Shown here: positions 5,239-5,646 of the stretch, piece after piece
Layout of the letters: each line of letters starts with the position of its first letter
Position numbering within the stretch: position 1 is the first letter of the stretch
Origin: Nanobdellota archaeon
GTDB lineage: Archaea > Thermoproteota > Nitrososphaeria > Nitrososphaerales > Nitrosopumilaceae
NCBI GenBank assembly: GCA_012030815.1
Contig: JAAUVF010000070.1
Span: forward strand, 1-5,646
Length of the DNA: 5,646 nucleotides
Reading direction: 5' to 3'
The notes under the pieces: model-generated
The model's database searches: none
The model's input: the letters and a program-made list of their open reading frames with translations, nothing else
Told to the model about the DNA's origin: nothing
Made by a program: the position numbers and the translations under genes

Positions 5239-5646
5239 ATGTTTACTGGAATAGTAGAGGGGATTGGAAAAATTGAAAAAATCTCAAAAAATACTAAAAC
5301 TAGAAGCTCTATTCAAATGACCGTAAATTTAGGTAAGCATGCAAAAGGTTTGAAAATTGGCCAAAGTGTAGCATTAATGGAGTTTGTCTTACAGCTACAA
5401 AATTATCTAAATCTAATTGTGTTTTTGAGATGATCGAGGAAACTACCAGTAAGACTGATCTTGGAAATCTAAAACCTGGTGATATTGTTAACATTGAAAG
5501 AAGTCTAAAAGCTGGTGATAGATTAGAAGGACATTTTGTTTTAGGTCATGTAGATGGTGTTGGCACCATTAAAAAAATAGAAACTAAACCTAAAGAAGTT
5601 CAAAGTTTTGGTTTAGTAACTTACAAAACTTTGACAAAAATATGTT
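5239..5646 (+). pseudogene. ribE: Riboflavin synthase (bacterial-type, lumazine-binding repeats), frameshifted and cut by the window edge
   Basis: Riboflavin synthase dismutates two 6,7-dimethyl-8-ribityllumazine molecules to riboflavin and is built from two similar beta-barrel domains. The start MFTGIVEGIGKIEKI is the family signature, so the second of two adjacent ATGs (5239, not 5236) is chosen. The first frame runs to GQSVAL (41-46) and then goes out of register, stopping at 5431-5433. From 5379 the next frame gives GVCLTATK, completing the signature NGVCLT if one A is restored near 5374-5378. It then continues through LKPGDIVNIERSL and the second-domain opening GHFVLGHVDGVGTI to the window end, about 133 of an expected 190-220 residues. 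The missing base is therefore well located. Most archaea described use an unrelated lumazine-synthase-like riboflavin synthase, so the bacterial type here suggests an old transfer. Since the enzyme should be needed, a sequence error is more likely than a dead gene. The final 30 bases may hold another shift. Confidence 0.88.

Noticed and set aside
1..5646. CRISPR arrays, tRNA genes, insertion sequences, toxin-antitoxin or defence genes
   Set aside because: No spaced direct repeats, cloverleaf, transposase, or nuclease motif was found; the RHH-like protein has no toxin neighbour.

Overview
The window reads as a piece of an AT-rich archaeal chromosome, most likely a marine ammonia-oxidising Thaumarchaeon (Nitrososphaerota; Nitrosopumilus/Nitrosarchaeum-like). 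This is inferred from gene style, not from a database match. Pointers are: TATA-like boxes 25-28 bases before several start codons with no Shine-Dalgarno, which suggests leaderless mRNAs; lysine/isoleucine/asparagine-rich proteins; a dinucleotide-like compositional bias to A and T in all intergenic stretches; a receiver-only response regulator beside an archaeal winged-helix protein; and a tiny ribbon-helix-helix-like protein. No rRNA, tRNA, CRISPR array, insertion sequence or phage gene is visible.

Layout. Positions 90-3162 hold three intact forward genes, each with its own putative promoter: a medium-chain dehydrogenase/reductase that keeps the structural zinc cysteines but lacks the usual catalytic zinc ligands (90-1160), a two-domain Sua5-type threonylcarbamoyl-AMP synthase for tRNA t6A modification (1201-2241), and a CitE/malyl-CoA-lyase-like HpcH/HpaI family lyase (2305-3162). 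Then comes a regulatory block: a winged-helix regulator on the minus strand (3200-3793), divergent from a stand-alone receiver protein (3848-4199), followed by a 47-residue ribbon-helix-helix-like protein (4268-4411) and a TPR-repeat protein (4479-5156). The window ends inside a bacterial-type riboflavin synthase gene (5239 to the edge).

The main oddity is reading-frame damage confined to the right third. The receiver gene carries one extra base near 4059-4062, and riboflavin synthase lacks one base near 5374-5378. In both, the other frame continues the same conserved family exactly. The TPR gene start (an unsupported TTG) and the last 30 bases of riboflavin synthase could hide further one-base errors. 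Runs of up to eight A in the left part are intact, so this is not simply a matter of homopolymer length. Low-quality sequence is the simplest explanation, since riboflavin synthase should be needed, but real decay cannot be excluded from one sequence.

Functionally the left part is metabolism and tRNA modification with no evident common pathway. The dehydrogenase and the lyase could both act on CoA thioesters, but that is inference. The middle part looks like a small signalling neighbourhood in which the receiver and the divergent winged-helix protein may work together.
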